Assembly (NCBI GenBank): GCA_020850945.1 | Contig: JADZDR010000034.1 | Coordinates: 52,030 to 116,029, forward strand | Length of the DNA: 64,000 nucleotides | Direction: 5' to 3' | Source of the DNA: Acidimicrobiia bacterium | GTDB taxonomy: Bacteria > Actinomycetota > Acidimicrobiia > UBA2766 | In this document: in pieces, positions 54,452 through 63,624 of the stretch | How positions within the stretch are numbered: the stretch's first letter is position 1 | How the letters are laid out: each line of letters begins with the position of its first letter | Notes under the pieces: generated by a model | Told to the model about the DNA's origin: nothing | Databases searched by the model: none | The model's input: the letters and a program-made list of their open reading frames with translations, nothing else | Translations under genes and position numbers: made by a program

Positions 54452-54925
54452 TCATGCGCCGTGGTCCCGCATCCGTTCGGTGGCGTCGAAGATCCAGGAC
54501 AGATCCGCGGTGGCGAGGCGCTCGTGCCATGCCGCCGGAGCCGCGTTCATCAGCGTCTGCAGGTCCCAGTAGTCGCGCCAGAGCGTGATCGACTCGCCGT
54601 CGACGTGCTGGACCGAGACGAACGGCAGGGTCACCTCCTCGCCGCTCGGCCACGTCCAGTGCTCGGTGTGCTCCGTGAACACGACGGGGCCGTCCGCGAC
54701 GACCGTCCCCGGACCGTGGTCGTACGCGGCGAGGCCGTCGAGGCCGAGGCGGAGGCGTGCCTCGATGCCGTCGGGACCGCGCCCCGCGGTCGCAGGACCC
54801 GTCGGCACGTCGTAGTAGATCGACTCGGGACCGAAGAAGGAGCGGAGACGGGGCCAGTCGCGGGCATAGAGAGCCTCCCAGAAGGCGGCCACGATCTCCG
54901 TGGGTTCCGCTGCGGTGCTGCGCAT
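54452..54925 (-). CDS. SnoaL/NTF2-like protein
   Basis: 157-residue NTF2-fold protein. The N-terminal VAAFWEALYARDWPRLRSFFGPESIYYDVP is typical of SnoaL or limonene-epoxide-hydrolase-like members, and ITLWRDYWDLQTLM is the final strand with the conserved DYWD. Such proteins are cyclases, hydrolases or binding proteins for small hydrophobic ligands. Met 54925 is chosen over one 15 codons earlier because of the purine-rich ribosome site. It is divergent from the acyl-CoA dehydrogenase. Confidence 0.83.
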   Translation of the reverse strand: MRSTAAEPTEIVAAFWEALYARDWPRLRSFFGPESIYYDVPTGPATAGRGPDGIEARLRLGLDGLAAYDHGPGTVVADGPVVFTEHTEHWTWPSGEEVTLPFVSVQHVDGESITLWRDYWDLQTLMNAAPAAWHERLATADLSWIFDATERMRDHGA

Positions 54926-55055
54926 GTGGTGGATTCCCCCTGTCTGCAGGCGATGCGGGAGGCGATGCACGAGACGATGTCACCGGGACGAGATCCATGT
55001 CAACCGGTGGTGCGCCGGGTCGCCCACCGGGCCCGGTATGCGGTAGCCATGGCAC

Positions 55056-56213
55056 ATGAAGGGCACGCTCACGAACTACCAGCCGACCTGGATGACCCCC
55101 GAGCTCGAGGCACTCGAGGAGATGACCCGCCAGTTCTGCCTCCGTGAGATCATCCCGCACCGCGAGAGGTACGAGGCCCAGCAACACGTGGACCGGGAGC
55201 TGTGGTTGAAGGCCGGAGCGGCGGGCCTGCTCTGTGCGAGCATCCCCACCGAGTACGGCGGCGGTGGCGGTTCCGTCGTCCACGACGCCGTCATCCTCGG
55301 CACGCCCGCGGCCCTCGGAGACCGATCCTTCGGCAACGCCGTGCACAGCGGGATCGTCGCCCACTACGTCGCCGCGTACGGCAGCGAGGAGCTGTGCCGA
55401 CGCATCCTGCCCCAGGCAGCCGCTGGCGAGATGGTCGGCGCGATCGCCATGACCGAACCGGGGACGGGTTCGGACCTGCAGGCGATCACGACCCGCGCCG
55501 CGCGCGACGGCGACGACTATGTCGTCAACGGTTCGAAGACCTTCATCACGAACGGCTTCCTCGCCGACTTCGTCGTCGTCGCCGCCAAGACGAGCGAGGA
55601 GGGCGGTGCCCGCGGGATCTCCCTGATCGTGGTCGAGACGGCGGACCTGCCCGGCTACACGGTGGGACGCAACCTCGACAAGCTCGGCCAGCACGGCCAG
55701 GACACCGTGGAGCTGTTCTTCGACGACGTCCGTGTCCCGGTGGGAAACCTGCTCGGCGAGGAGAACACGGGTTTCGTGCAGCTCATGCAACAGCTCCCGC
55801 GGGAGCGCCTCGTACTCGGCTACTTCTGTGCCCGCGCGATCGAGCACTGCGTCGACGTCACCGTGGAGTACGCCGCCTCCCGCGAGGTCTTCGGGCAGCG
55901 GCTCGCCGACCTCCAGAACACGCGGTTCGAGCTCGCCGCGTGCGCGGCCGACGCCCACATGGCGAGGGTCTTCGCCGACCACTGTGTCGAGCAGTTCGAA
56001 CGCGGTCTGCTCACGAACGAGGTCGCCTCCATGCTCAAGCTGCGGGCGAGCGAGCTCCTCTGCGGCGTGGCAGACCGGTGCCTGCAGCTCCACGGCGGCT
56101 ACGGCTACATGACCGAGTACCCGATCGGCCGCGCGTGGGCGTCGGCCCGCGTCGACCGCATCTACGGCGGCGCGAACGAGATCATGAAGGAGCTCATCGC
56201 ACGCGGTCTCTGA
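55056..56213 (+). CDS. acyl-CoA dehydrogenase
   Basis: 385-residue FAD acyl-CoA dehydrogenase. It has AIAMTEPGTGSDLQAITTRA near 130 and the KTFITNG loop near 162 for FAD contacts, and the C-terminal LQLHGGYGYMTEYPIGRAW with YGGANEIMKE at the end. The position used as catalytic Glu in medium-chain enzymes (YEGT) is Gly here, so the base probably comes from a Glu on another helix, as in long-chain or isovaleryl types. It oxidises acyl-CoA to enoyl-CoA and passes electrons to ETF. Followed closely by the GH3 gene. Confidence 0.93.
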   Translation: MKGTLTNYQPTWMTPELEALEEMTRQFCLREIIPHRERYEAQQHVDRELWLKAGAAGLLCASIPTEYGGGGGSVVHDAVILGTPAALGDRSFGNAVHSGIVAHYVAAYGSEELCRRILPQAAAGEMVGAIAMTEPGTGSDLQAITTRAARDGDDYVVNGSKTFITNGFLADFVVVAAKTSEEGGARGISLIVVETADLPGYTVGRNLDKLGQHGQDTVELFFDDVRVPVGNLLGEENTGFVQLMQQLPRERLVLGYFCARAIEHCVDVTVEYAASREVFGQRLADLQNTRFELAACAADAHMARVFADHCVEQFERGLLTNEVASMLKLRASELLCGVADRCLQLHGGYGYMTEYPIGRAWASARVDRIYGGANEIMKELIARGL

Positions 56214-56262
56214 CGGGAGGGGCGGACGGTACGGGCAGGTGTTGTCCGGGAACGGAGGGCAG

Positions 56263-58437
56263 ATGACGATCGAGAACTTCGAGGATGCGCGCAAGGCGGT
56301 GGCGGCGGGTACGAGTGTCGCCGACGCCGCGCGCGCGCTCGTCGCGACGATGACACCGGCGGAGCGTCTCTGGTGCCTCGACGGTGACGCACCGACGTTG
56401 GCGGGCATGGCCTTCCTCGCCCGTGACGGCTACCACCACGATACGTTTGCGTCCGCAGCCGTCGACCGGATCGGCCTACCCGGCTTCGCCTTCAGCGACG
56501 GACCCCGCGGCACGGTCGTCGGCAACGCCACGTGCTTCCCGGTGTCGATGGCGCGGGGCGCGACGTGGGACCCGGACCTCGAGGAGAGGGTCGGCGACGC
56601 GATCGGGCGCGAGCTGCGGGCGAGTGGCGCCACCCTCACAGGCGCCGTCTGCGTGAACATCCTGAGGCATCCCGCATGGGGCCGGGCGCAGGAGACTTAC
56701 GGCGAGGACCCGCATCACGTCGGCGAGCTCGGCGCCGCCCTCACGCGGGGCCTGCAGCGCCACGTCATGGCGTGCGTGAAGCACTTCGCCTGCAACTCGA
56801 TGGAGAACGCCCGCTTCACGGTCGACATCTCGGTGGACGAGGCCGCCCTGCACGAGGTGTACCTCCCCCACTTCCGCCGCATCGTCGACGAGGGCGTCGC
56901 CTCCGTCATGTCCGCCTACAACTCCGTGAACGGCGAGTGGTGCGGCCAGAACAAAGAGCTCCTCCACGACGTCCTGCGGGACGAATGGGGTTTCGACGGC
57001 TTCGTGATCAGCGACTGGGTGTTCGGGCTGCGGGATGCGGCCGTGTCCGTACGGGCCGGCCTCGACGTCGAGATGCCCTACCGCATGGTCCGACAGCAGC
57101 AACTCCCCGACACCCTCGAACGGGGCGACGTGTCGTGGGCGGAGGTCGACGTGTGCGCCACGCGCGTCGTCTCGACGCTGTTGCGTTTCGACGACGTCCT
57201 GTCGGCACCCGCCCCGGCGCCGGAGACGGTCGGCGCGCCGGCGCACCGGGCGCTCGCCCGTGAGGTCGCGGCGCGTTCGGTGGTGCTGCTCCGCAACACC
57301 GCGGTCGACGGCGAGCCCGTCCTCCCCTTCGATGCCGCCACGTCGGTGGCCGTCCTCGGCCGCCTCGCCGGCACCGTCAATCTCGGTGACAGCGGATCGA
57401 GCGACGTGTGGGATCTGGACTGCGCGACGATCCTCGACGGTCTGCAGGCTGCGGTGCGGGACGTGACGCACGCCGACGGCGAGGACGTCGACCGTGCCGC
57501 AGCCGTCGCCGCCGGGGCCGACGTGGCCGTCGTCGTCGTCGGATACACGTACGTGGACGAAGGCGAGTACATCGGCCAGGTGGATCCCGACCTCATCGCG
57601 CTCATCCCGTCCGCCGACGAGCCCGAGGTCGCCGCCGCGTTCGAGGCCAGGATCGCCGCCCTGCCGCCCACGACGAAGCCGCCACGTCTCGACTCGCGGC
57701 CGGGTGGGGGCTTCGGGACGGGAGGCGACCGCGTCTCGCTCCGCCTCCGGGACGAAGACGTCGCCCTCATCCGGGCCGTGGCTGCCGCGAACCCGCGCAC
57801 CGTCGTCGTGATCCAGGGTGGCAGCGCCGTCGTCGTGAGCGAGTGGATCTACACCGTGCCCGCCGTCGTGCAGGCGTGGTACGGCGGCTGCGAGGCCGGC
57901 CCCGGTCTCGCCGACGTCCTCGTCGGCGACGTGAACCCCTCCGCCCGTCTCCCGTTCACGGTTCCCGTCGACGAAACCGACCTCCCCGCCTTCGACCGTG
58001 ACGCCAAGTCGTTCACGTACGACCGCTGGCACGGCTGGTGGCATCTCGCCCGCACGGGCCGCGAACCGGCCTTCCCGTTCGGCTTCGGCCTGTCGTACAC
58101 GACGTTCGCACTCGAGGACGTGGACGTCTCCCTCGCCGGCGACACGATCGAGATCGAGGGCGCTGTCCGCAACACGGGGGCGAGGGACGGAGCGGACGTC
58201 GTGCAGGTCTACGCCGAGCTTCCCGATCCCGACGCCCCGGCGAGGCTCGTCGGCTTCGCACGTGTCGGGGTGGAGGCGGGCGCCAGCGAGGCTTTCCGCA
58301 TCACCGTTCCCCGCGACCGGCTCGCCCGCCGCGACGTCGAGACCCACACGTGGAAGCCCGCGGCCGGCCCGCACAGTGTCGTCGTGGGCCGGGACGCGTG
58401 CGATCCTGCCGCACGTCGGGTCGATCTCGTCCTCTGA
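56263..58437 (+). CDS. glycoside hydrolase family 3 beta-glucosidase-like enzyme
   Basis: 724-residue GH3 enzyme. The (beta/alpha)8 domain contains KHFACNSMENAR and the nucleophile segment GFVISDWVFG, with Asp251 as nucleophile. The (alpha/beta)6 domain has VVVIQGGSAVVVSEW. The C-terminal fibronectin-III-like domain is marked by FPFGFGLSYTTFALEDV. No signal peptide is seen, so it acts in the cytoplasm on imported oligosaccharides or glycosides. ATG 56263 has a ggaggg ribosome site. Confidence 0.92.
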   Translation: MTIENFEDARKAVAAGTSVADAARALVATMTPAERLWCLDGDAPTLAGMAFLARDGYHHDTFASAAVDRIGLPGFAFSDGPRGTVVGNATCFPVSMARGATWDPDLEERVGDAIGRELRASGATLTGAVCVNILRHPAWGRAQETYGEDPHHVGELGAALTRGLQRHVMACVKHFACNSMENARFTVDISVDEAALHEVYLPHFRRIVDEGVASVMSAYNSVNGEWCGQNKELLHDVLRDEWGFDGFVISDWVFGLRDAAVSVRAGLDVEMPYRMVRQQQLPDTLERGDVSWAEVDVCATRVVSTLLRFDDVLSAPAPAPETVGAPAHRALAREVAARSVVLLRNTAVDGEPVLPFDAATSVAVLGRLAGTVNLGDSGSSDVWDLDCATILDGLQAAVRDVTHADGEDVDRAAAVAAGADVAVVVVGYTYVDEGEYIGQVDPDLIALIPSADEPEVAAAFEARIAALPPTTKPPRLDSRPGGGFGTGGDRVSLRLRDEDVALIRAVAAANPRTVVVIQGGSAVVVSEWIYTVPAVVQAWYGGCEAGPGLADVLVGDVNPSARLPFTVPVDETDLPAFDRDAKSFTYDRWHGWWHLARTGREPAFPFGFGLSYTTFALEDVDVSLAGDTIEIEGAVRNTGARDGADVVQVYAELPDPDAPARLVGFARVGVEAGASEAFRITVPRDRLARRDVETHTWKPAAGPHSVVVGRDACDPAARRVDLVL

Positions 58438-58453
58438 CGCAGGCGGCCTGCGT
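58437..58453. terminator. short perfect hairpin between convergent genes
   Basis: ACGCAGGC-G-GCCTGCGT is a perfect 8+1+8 inverted repeat starting on the last base of the GH3 stop and ending four bases before the stop of the convergent desaturase gene. Position suits a two-way terminator, though no T-run follows and the loop is one base unless the stem opens. Confidence 0.4.
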
Positions 58454-58456
58454 GGT

Positions 58457-60058
58457 TCAGTATCCCCGTTCGGCCTTCACGGGGCTCGGCAGGTCGAGGT
58501 CCTCGGCGATCACCTTGTAGGCGTTGTAGCCCGGCCCGGCGTGAACGCCCCCACCCGGGTAACCGGACGGACCGCACATGTAGAGGCCGGGGAGCTCGAG
58601 TCGGAAGTCGGCGGCCTCCGGGAATGGTCGGTTCGGGCCCATCTGGTCGGGGGCCATGTCGCCGAGGAGGCAGTCGCCCTCCCACATGAGGTTCTTGCGC
58701 TCCATCTGGTCGGGTGTGTAGAGCTTCATCGCGATGACGTTGTCCCGCGTCATGTTCGGCGCGAACTCCGTCCACGTGTCGAGGAAGTCCTCCATGTAGG
58801 ACACGCGGATCTCGGCCCACTCCTCCTCGCTGAAGTAGCTCGCCATCGGGAAGAAGAACCAGCCCGTCGCGCTGTGGCGCCCCGGAGGCGCCTGCGACGG
58901 ATCCCACAGCGTGTTGACCCACGTGCCGGCGGCGGGCTCGGGCAGCCAGCCGGAGTGTGCCGCCCGGATGTAGCGCTCCACGTCCTCGGGCTCGTCGTAG
59001 CCGACGACGGTGTAGAAGCACGTGTCGATGTCGGCGTCCCAACGGGCCGACTTGTAGGCCGGCGGGTCGTACAGGCACAGCGCCGGTGTGGCGAGGACGC
59101 CGCTCGGCCCGTAGCGGAAGTCCTTGGCCCGCTTGTAGAAGAGCGGGCTCACGTGTTCGGGTCCGACGAGGTCGACGATGACCTGGCGCACGTCTGCGTT
59201 CGAGGCGACGCACTTCGTCGCCCGGATCTCACCGCGGCGCGTGACGACGCCGGCGGCGCGGCCGTCCTCGACGAGGATCCCCTCGACTTCTGTGTTCTCG
59301 AGGAGCTCGACGCCCTCCCGGTAGCAGGCCTGCATCATCGCCTTCGCGAGCGTGTGCGTGCCGCCCATGGCGAGGCGCCAGCGTCCCACCATCCACATGA
59401 GGGCGGTGGGGATCATGCCGCCCGTGCCGGACTGGTCGAGGGGCACGCCGAACTCGACGGCCATGCGGTAGAGGAGCGTGCGCAGCTCCGGAGACTCGAA
59501 GAGCTCGTCGATGACGTGCTTGGGCGTCTTTGCCGCGAAGTGCGGGCCGATCCCCATGTCGCCGAACATCTGGCCGAGGAGCATCGCCTGGCCCTCGTTC
59601 ATGCCCTCGAACGGCGGGTTGTAGATGCCGAGGCCGAGGAGGGGGCCGAAGTCCATCGTGCGCTTCTTCAGCTCGATGAAGGTGTCGGCGTCGGTCTCGG
59701 AGTAGTGGGCGATGCTCGCGTGCGTCTTGTCGAGGAGGTCGTTGCGGTGCAGCACGATTGGCGGCCGGCCGTCGGAGAACGCGATGCCCGCCTGGTTCTC
59801 GGGGCAGTGCGAGCGCAGGCCGCAGTTCTCGAGGTCGAAGTCCTCGAGCATGGGGATGATGTCGAAGAACTCCATGTAGTTGGCGTGCATGTTGTGGCGG
59901 AAGCCCGAGAGGACGGGCTCCTCCGTGTTGACGCCACCGCCCTCCTCGTGGCGTCTTTCGACGATGAGCGTCTTCAGTCCGGCCCGCTGCAGGTAGGCGG
60001 CAGTCGTGAGGCCGTTGTGGCCGGCCCCGATGACGATGGCGTCGTACACCTTGTCCAT
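58457..60058 (-). CDS. phytoene-desaturase-like FAD oxidoreductase
   Basis: 533-residue flavoprotein of the CrtI-like group. GAGHNGLTTAAYLQRAGLKT (11-30) is the FAD motif, followed by ERRHEEGGGVNTEE. The C-terminal GLYMCGPSGYPGGGVHAGPGYNA binds FAD. It differs from the 52223 paralogue in the EEGGG rather than RAGGK segment, so substrates probably differ. The KstR-like palindrome 42-55 bases upstream suggests control with sterol or lipid catabolism genes elsewhere. Confidence 0.9.
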   Translation of the reverse strand: MDKVYDAIVIGAGHNGLTTAAYLQRAGLKTLIVERRHEEGGGVNTEEPVLSGFRHNMHANYMEFFDIIPMLEDFDLENCGLRSHCPENQAGIAFSDGRPPIVLHRNDLLDKTHASIAHYSETDADTFIELKKRTMDFGPLLGLGIYNPPFEGMNEGQAMLLGQMFGDMGIGPHFAAKTPKHVIDELFESPELRTLLYRMAVEFGVPLDQSGTGGMIPTALMWMVGRWRLAMGGTHTLAKAMMQACYREGVELLENTEVEGILVEDGRAAGVVTRRGEIRATKCVASNADVRQVIVDLVGPEHVSPLFYKRAKDFRYGPSGVLATPALCLYDPPAYKSARWDADIDTCFYTVVGYDEPEDVERYIRAAHSGWLPEPAAGTWVNTLWDPSQAPPGRHSATGWFFFPMASYFSEEEWAEIRVSYMEDFLDTWTEFAPNMTRDNVIAMKLYTPDQMERKNLMWEGDCLLGDMAPDQMGPNRPFPEAADFRLELPGLYMCGPSGYPGGGVHAGPGYNAYKVIAEDLDLPSPVKAERGY

Positions 60059-60099
60059 GCTCACCCCGAGTGGCAGCCGCGGGCTCCGTGTCCGCGGAA

Positions 60100-60113
60100 T
60101 AGAACATGTTCTA
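60100..60113. promoter_or_regulatory. KstR-like palindrome
   Basis: TAGAACATGTTCTA is a perfect 14-base palindrome and fits the KstR operator consensus TNNAACNNGTTNNA known from mycobacterial and rhodococcal cholesterol catabolism. It lies upstream of the CrtI-like gene. No KstR gene is in the window; the TetR at 35935 has different candidate sites. Confidence 0.65.
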
Positions 60114-60178
60114 ACACGTGCGTAGGCCACAGTCCCATCCGACCTCGGGCTTGACGGCCTAGCTAGGGTGGCGGCGAG

Positions 60179-60499
60179 ATGGCCTACACGTATCTGGAGA
60201 ACGTGGCGGACGGCATCGAGATCCCCGCCGCCGGCACGCTCAGCCGCACCCTCTACAAGGACGACGACATGAAGGTCGTCGTCTTCGCGTTCGACAGCGG
60301 CGAGGAGCTGAGCGAGCACACGTCCTCCTCGCCCGCCGTCATCCAGGTGCTGCGCGGGCACCTCCGGCTCACGCTCGACGGGGAAGTGGTCGAGGCTGCG
60401 TCCGGCTCGTGGGTGCACATGACGGCCGGCCTCCGCCACGCGGTCCGCGCGGCCGAACCGACCGTGATGCTCCTCACCCTCCTCCGCGACGGCGACTGA
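60179..60499 (+). CDS. small cupin protein
   Basis: 106-residue single cupin. The second half has VIQVLRGHLRLTLDGEVVEA and GSWVHMTAGLRHAVRA. Metal ligands are partial: one His in the first motif (LSEHTS) and one or two in the second, so enzymatic activity is doubtful. Such proteins often act as sugar or metabolite binders. A TAGGGT hexamer lies nine bases before the ATG. It is followed closely by the Ada-type gene. Confidence 0.82.
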   Translation: MAYTYLENVADGIEIPAAGTLSRTLYKDDDMKVVVFAFDSGEELSEHTSSSPAVIQVLRGHLRLTLDGEVVEAASGSWVHMTAGLRHAVRAAEPTVMLLTLLRDGD

Positions 60500-60518
60500 T
60501 CCCCGACAGGAGAGTGCC

Positions 60519-60818
60519 ATGCCTTACCGATTGCTTGGCCCGGACGGGCCCTACGAGTCGGAGGTGAAGGGCACGTTCGGCGGGAACAACGCTTCGTCAC
60601 GAAAGGCGCGTGTATACGGCCGGATGGACTGCACCGCTGCGAGGTGGGCGCTCGACCGCGGCGGCTACGTGGCGCGGCGCGTGTTCTTCGAGGACGAGGC
60701 AACGGCGATCGCGTGTGGGTTCCGTCCGTGTGCCAGGTGCCTCCCCGACCGCTACGCCGAATGGAAGCGGGGTGGCGAGCCGGGTACCGCCGAGTACCCG
60801 TGGCTCGTCGCACCCTGA
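60519..60818 (+). CDS. Ada-type metal-binding domain protein
   Basis: 99-residue protein made almost only of the Ada N-terminal zinc-binding fold. Cys residues lie in GRMDCTAARW, AIACGFRPC and ARCLPDRY, matching the four-Cys site that in Ada repairs methyl phosphotriesters. It lacks the AraC-type DNA-binding and methyltransferase domains. Free-standing members are common and may bind DNA or zinc; repair activity is unproved. A ggag ribosome site precedes the ATG. Confidence 0.82.
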   Translation: MPYRLLGPDGPYESEVKGTFGGNNASSRKARVYGRMDCTAARWALDRGGYVARRVFFEDEATAIACGFRPCARCLPDRYAEWKRGGEPGTAEYPWLVAP

Positions 60819-60879
60819 CCTGCTCGAGATCTTGTCCAGCTCGAGCCGAACCAGTCGGAAGAGACCTCCGGTGGGTCGT

Positions 60880-60907
60880 TTGAGGACCGAGCAGGCGTCC
60901 GTACACT
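60880..60907 (+). promoter_or_regulatory. methyltransferase promoter
   Basis: TTGAGG (60880-60885), a 16-base spacer and TACACT (60902-60907) form a sigma70-type promoter. The ATG starts eight bases after the -10, so the transcript is leaderless or nearly so. Confidence 0.55.
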
Positions 60908-60915
60908 CCGAGACC

Positions 60916-62397
60916 ATGAGTGCCGAATCCGGTTCGCGACCTCGCGGTCGCCGCCGCGGTCCCACGTCGACGTCCGCGTTCGGGGTCGGCCGCCGCGAGA
61001 GCCACGACGCCGGCGACTTCTACGCCCGCTTCGTGGCACCCGAGATCTCCGACGACGAGACGGTCGCCATGCCTGTCGCCGTCGACGAGATCTGGGATCA
61101 GGACGCCCGCACGATGACCCCCGACCAGGTCGCCGACAACTCCGTGGCGCTGATGGTGACGTCACCGCCGTACTTCGCCGGCAAGGAATACGAGACGGCC
61201 CTGGGTGAGGGCCACGTACCGGCCTCCTACATCGAGTACCTGCAGATGCTCGAAGAGGTCTTCGCCGTGTGCGCGGCCAAGCTCGAGCCCGGCGGTCGGA
61301 TGTGCGTGAACGTGGCGAACCTCGGGCGCAAGCCGTACCGCTCCCTGGCTGCCGACGTGATCGAGATCCTCGAACGCAGGCTGCGGCTCCTGTTGCGGGG
61401 CGAGGTGATCTGGCAGAAGGCAAGGGGCGCCACGGGTTCGTGTGCGTGGGGCAGCTTCCAGAGCCCCCGGAACCCCGTGCTGCGTGACCTGACCGAACGG
61501 GTCGTCGTCGCGTCGAAGGGGCGCTTCGACCGGGCGAGGACGCCGCGGCGACGTCAGGCCGACGGTCTGCCGTCGGAGGCGTCGATCTCGACCGACGAGT
61601 TCCTGGAGGCGACGACCGACGTGTGGGAGATACCGCCCGAGTCGGCACGCCGCGTGAACCACCCCGCTCCGTTCCCGGTCGAGCTGCCGCAGCGCCTCAT
61701 CGACCTCTACACGTACCGTCACGATCTCGTGCTCGATCCGTTCATGGGTTCGGGTTCCACCGCCGTCGCCGCCGTCCGTACCGAGCGCTACTTCGTCGGA
61801 TTCGACACCGACCCCGAGTACAGGAAGATCGCGGACACCCGTGTGCAGGCGGAACGGGACCGCCTCGCTGCCGACCGGGCCCGAGGCGACGAGCCGCCGC
61901 GTGTGGTGATCGCCGCCGGTCGGACGAGGCGGGCGGAGACCCCCGCAGGGGACTTCCGGGCGCGAGCCGTCCGCGACGGCGCCAAGGCACGTGACCTCGC
62001 CCGTGAGATGCTGGAGGCGTGCGGGTTCGAGGACATCACGGAGAAGGTGAAGGTCCGAGAGGTCGGCGTCGAGGTGAGCCTCGCGGCCACTGACACCGAC
62101 GGCAACCCGTGGCATTTCGACGTCTCGGGTGCCTTCACGAGCACGAGGCAGGGACTCGCGCGGACCGAAACCCTCTGGAAGGCACTCGGCCGGGCGGCTG
62201 CGCTCCACACCGCACGCCCGTCCGTACCCCTCGTCCTTCTCACCACCGACGTCCCACCGAGGGGCAGTGCCGGGGCGGCTGCCCTGGCGAGTCTCACGGG
62301 CGACGACAAGCCGGTCTTCGACGTCGTCGAGCTCCTCGACGAGGATGGCCTGGGACGGCTGCAGGCATACGGCAGCGGGAACCGGCGTCGTCGGTGA
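60916..62397 (+). CDS. orphan beta-class DNA methyltransferase with extra C-terminal domain
   Basis: 493-residue DNA methyltransferase. Motif IV TSPPYF is at 82-87 and precedes motif I LDPFMGSGST near 273-282, the beta-class order of N4-cytosine and N6-adenine enzymes; SPPY is more common in N4-cytosine enzymes. Residues about 340-493 form an added domain with EMLEACGFEDITEKVKV and WHFDVSGAFTSTRQGLARTE, not part of the core. It could be a target-recognition or a PD-(D/E)xK-like domain. No restriction gene is adjacent. Longer starts upstream overlap the Ada-like gene in another frame; the ATG after the leaderless promoter is chosen. Confidence 0.85.
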   Translation: MSAESGSRPRGRRRGPTSTSAFGVGRRESHDAGDFYARFVAPEISDDETVAMPVAVDEIWDQDARTMTPDQVADNSVALMVTSPPYFAGKEYETALGEGHVPASYIEYLQMLEEVFAVCAAKLEPGGRMCVNVANLGRKPYRSLAADVIEILERRLRLLLRGEVIWQKARGATGSCAWGSFQSPRNPVLRDLTERVVVASKGRFDRARTPRRRQADGLPSEASISTDEFLEATTDVWEIPPESARRVNHPAPFPVELPQRLIDLYTYRHDLVLDPFMGSGSTAVAAVRTERYFVGFDTDPEYRKIADTRVQAERDRLAADRARGDEPPRVVIAAGRTRRAETPAGDFRARAVRDGAKARDLAREMLEACGFEDITEKVKVREVGVEVSLAATDTDGNPWHFDVSGAFTSTRQGLARTETLWKALGRAAALHTARPSVPLVLLTTDVPPRGSAGAAALASLTGDDKPVFDVVELLDEDGLGRLQAYGSGNRRRR

Positions 62398-62466
62398 AAG
62401 CGTCGCAGGCCTCGGGGCGACCGCGCCGTCCGCCCTTGGTCCGGTGCCACTGGTCCGGAGGATGCG

Positions 62467-63604
62467 ATGACCAAACAACCCTGGCAGGACACGATCGAGG
62501 AGGTCGAAGCCCTTCAACAGGCTGTGGGGCGGACCGACCAGGGACCGAACCCGCGGGCGGCGATCGACGCGCTGGTCGCGCTGGCAGAGCATCCGTGTGC
62601 GTACCACGAGGTCGACTTGGGTGAGGTCTGGATCGAGGTCGCAGCGCACCATCGACAACTGCAGGACTTCGACGCCGCGATCGGCGCGGTCGAGCGCGCG
62701 ATGGCCGTCGGGTACCGATGCCAGCCGTTGCCGGAGTGCGATATCGCCGAGCTCCACCTGCAGGCCGGACGGCGCGCCGAGTGCGATCGTCTCTATGCCG
62801 AGGTCCGGGGACGAACCCCGCTGGACGTCTGGCTCTACAACCATGCGGGGACGACATACGAGGATGCGGGTGACCACGAGGAGGCGCTGCGCTGGCTCAC
62901 CGACGGTCTCGACCTCGCCATGCGCACCGGTGATCCCGAGGGCCTCGTTCCCCAGCTCGCCGGCATGCGGGACCACAGTCTCGCTGCCACGGGAACCGAT
63001 CCGGAAGCCGATCCGCTCCGCGACGAGATCGAGGAGTTCGTCGACAACTGGAGTCCGGGTGCAGAGCGGCTGCCGTTCGACTGGGGCGGCCCCCGGACGA
63101 CGACCGGCCTTGCGAGAACTGCGACTACACCCGGACCGACGTCACGAAGTCCTGGCAGCCGCGCGGCAGGCCGACGACCCTGTCGTTCTGGATCACGTCA
63201 GCGGTCCCCCGATTGTGCCGGTCGTGTCCGCCGCAGTCGTCCTCGCGTGGTTCCCGGCCGACGAGTGGAAGCGGGCGGTCGAGCTCTGGCCCCACCTCGA
63301 CGAGGACGGCGGCGATCACGCCGCCCACAGCCGCCGCATCCAGACCTCGGCCCAAGCCATGTTCGCCGCCGCCCACCCACTCGTCCCTCCCTCGATCGCA
63401 CCGATCGAGATCGACGAGTACCTCGCCTGGTGCGAGCACGAGGACCGCGATGCCGCGGCATCGCGGTCACGGGTTGGCTACGCCGCCGACCTCGCCCGCA
63501 GCGGCCGGGCGCTTCTGTGGCCGCCCGGCCGCAACGACCCCTGTTGGTGCGGTTCCGGCAGGAAGTACAAGAAGTGCTGCGACCTCGCAGCTCCCCTGGG
63601 GTGA
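62467..63604 (+). pseudogene. SEC-C motif protein broken by two frameshifts
   Basis: The first 200 codons give a TPR-like helical protein (DFDAAIGAVERAM, LYNHAGTTYEDAGDHEEALRWL). Near 63085, at a run of five C, the reading moves to a second frame (DDDRPCENCDYTRTDVTKSW), then near 63170 to a third, which ends with the zinc SEC-C motif PGRNDPCWCGSGRKYKKCC. Two one-base losses explain this. All three parts look like one protein, so either the gene is decaying or the assembly carries homopolymer errors. An intact version would be about 380 residues. The ATG has a ggagg ribosome site. Confidence 0.75.
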
Positions 63605-63624
63605 CGCGGGGTTGGTACGGGCTT

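Noticed and set aside
62467..63604. Programmed frameshifting in the SEC-C gene
   Set aside because: Two shifts in the same direction with no slippery heptamer or downstream structure seen; mutation or sequencing error is simpler.
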